Positions 33,774 to 33,870 of a stretch of 33,870 nucleotides of DNA are shown here, piece by piece. How positions within the stretch are numbered: position 1 is the stretch's first letter; the number at the start of each line of letters is the position of its first letter. The translations under genes were made by a program, and so were the position numbers. The notes beneath the pieces are model-generated. The model did not search any database and had not been told where the DNA came from. It saw only the letters and a list, made by a program, of their open reading frames with translations. Source of the stretch: Candidatus Terrybacteria bacterium RIFCSPHIGHO2_01_FULL_43_35 (GTDB lineage Bacteria > Patescibacteriota > Minisyncoccia > Terrybacterales > GWB1-40-14); NCBI GenBank assembly GCA_001822815.1, contig MHSR01000008.1, positions 1 to 33,870 on the forward strand. The letters are read 5' to 3'.

Positions 33774-33870
33774 AGTTGTTGCCCACGAGCCGCGCCGAGT
33801 GGTTGCAACAACTGCATCCTGAGGCGAAGCCGATGGATTACCTTTTATTGTTGCCCACGAGCCGCGCCGA
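33774..33870. repeat. Compound repeat upstream of recR with a 23-bp direct repeat (72-bp period) running to the window end
   Basis: TTGTTGCCCACGAGCCGCGCCGA at 33776-33798 and 33848-33870; AGTTGTTGC 33774-33782/GCAACAACT 33805-33813 stem; GAGGCGAAGCCGATGGATTACC 33821-33842. Confidence 0.85.

Noticed and set aside
33776-33870. Possible CRISPR array start (23-bp direct repeat with ~49-bp spacer)
   Set aside because: Only two units are visible, the 'spacer' is itself part of a repeat shared with 32540-32676, and no cas genes are present.
1-33870. Alternative genetic code (UGA = Gly, as in some CPR)
   Set aside because: UGA ends well-defined genes such as secA, secF and the MBL-fold protein, with no in-frame UGA in conserved domains.
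1-33870. Classical transposon, prophage or defence island
   Set aside because: No transposase, integrase, phage structural or restriction/abortive-infection gene is recognisable; the window is mostly housekeeping and envelope genes.

Overview
The window looks like chromosomal DNA from a CPR/Patescibacteria (Parcubacteria-like) bacterium. This is inferred from gene content and style, not from a database search. Most genes are on the + strand and the standard code fits, with TGA used as stop. Contents in order: a cluster of small membrane-anchored 'xxYPxDW' (PsbP-like) proteins with an M23 peptidase/PA14 protein; a GIY-YIG ORF; a 1154-aa delta-60-repeat surface protein; an RNA- and repeat-rich intergenic region (about 8.83-9.6 kb); a secreted HExxH metalloprotease; murB; a 28-aa Lys/Ala-rich micro-ORF; hpf; pyruvoyl arginine decarboxylase plus agmatinase; secA; small hypotheticals and DUF1653; an MBL-fold protein; a YfiH-family protein; a 2062-2068-aa cupredoxin/Fn3/carboxypeptidase-regulatory-repeat surface protein; an M6-like peptidase; an orphan histidine kinase; secD; secF; rplU; and recR on the - strand. 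The strongest unexplained signals are: (1) a GIY-YIG ORF exactly framed by 25-bp inverted repeats (24/25), with a second ORF-less copy of the same termini built into the 5' end of a downstream gene; (2) an unannotated intergenic transcription unit with a near-consensus promoter, a ~69-nt RNA and an intrinsic terminator, followed by a polypyrimidine tract with a 15-bp terminator and another folded element; (3) a displaced, out-of-frame SEC-C tail downstream of the secA stop; (4) a C-terminal repeat module shared by three giant or secreted proteins; (5) several families of dyad repeats placed at gene boundaries.
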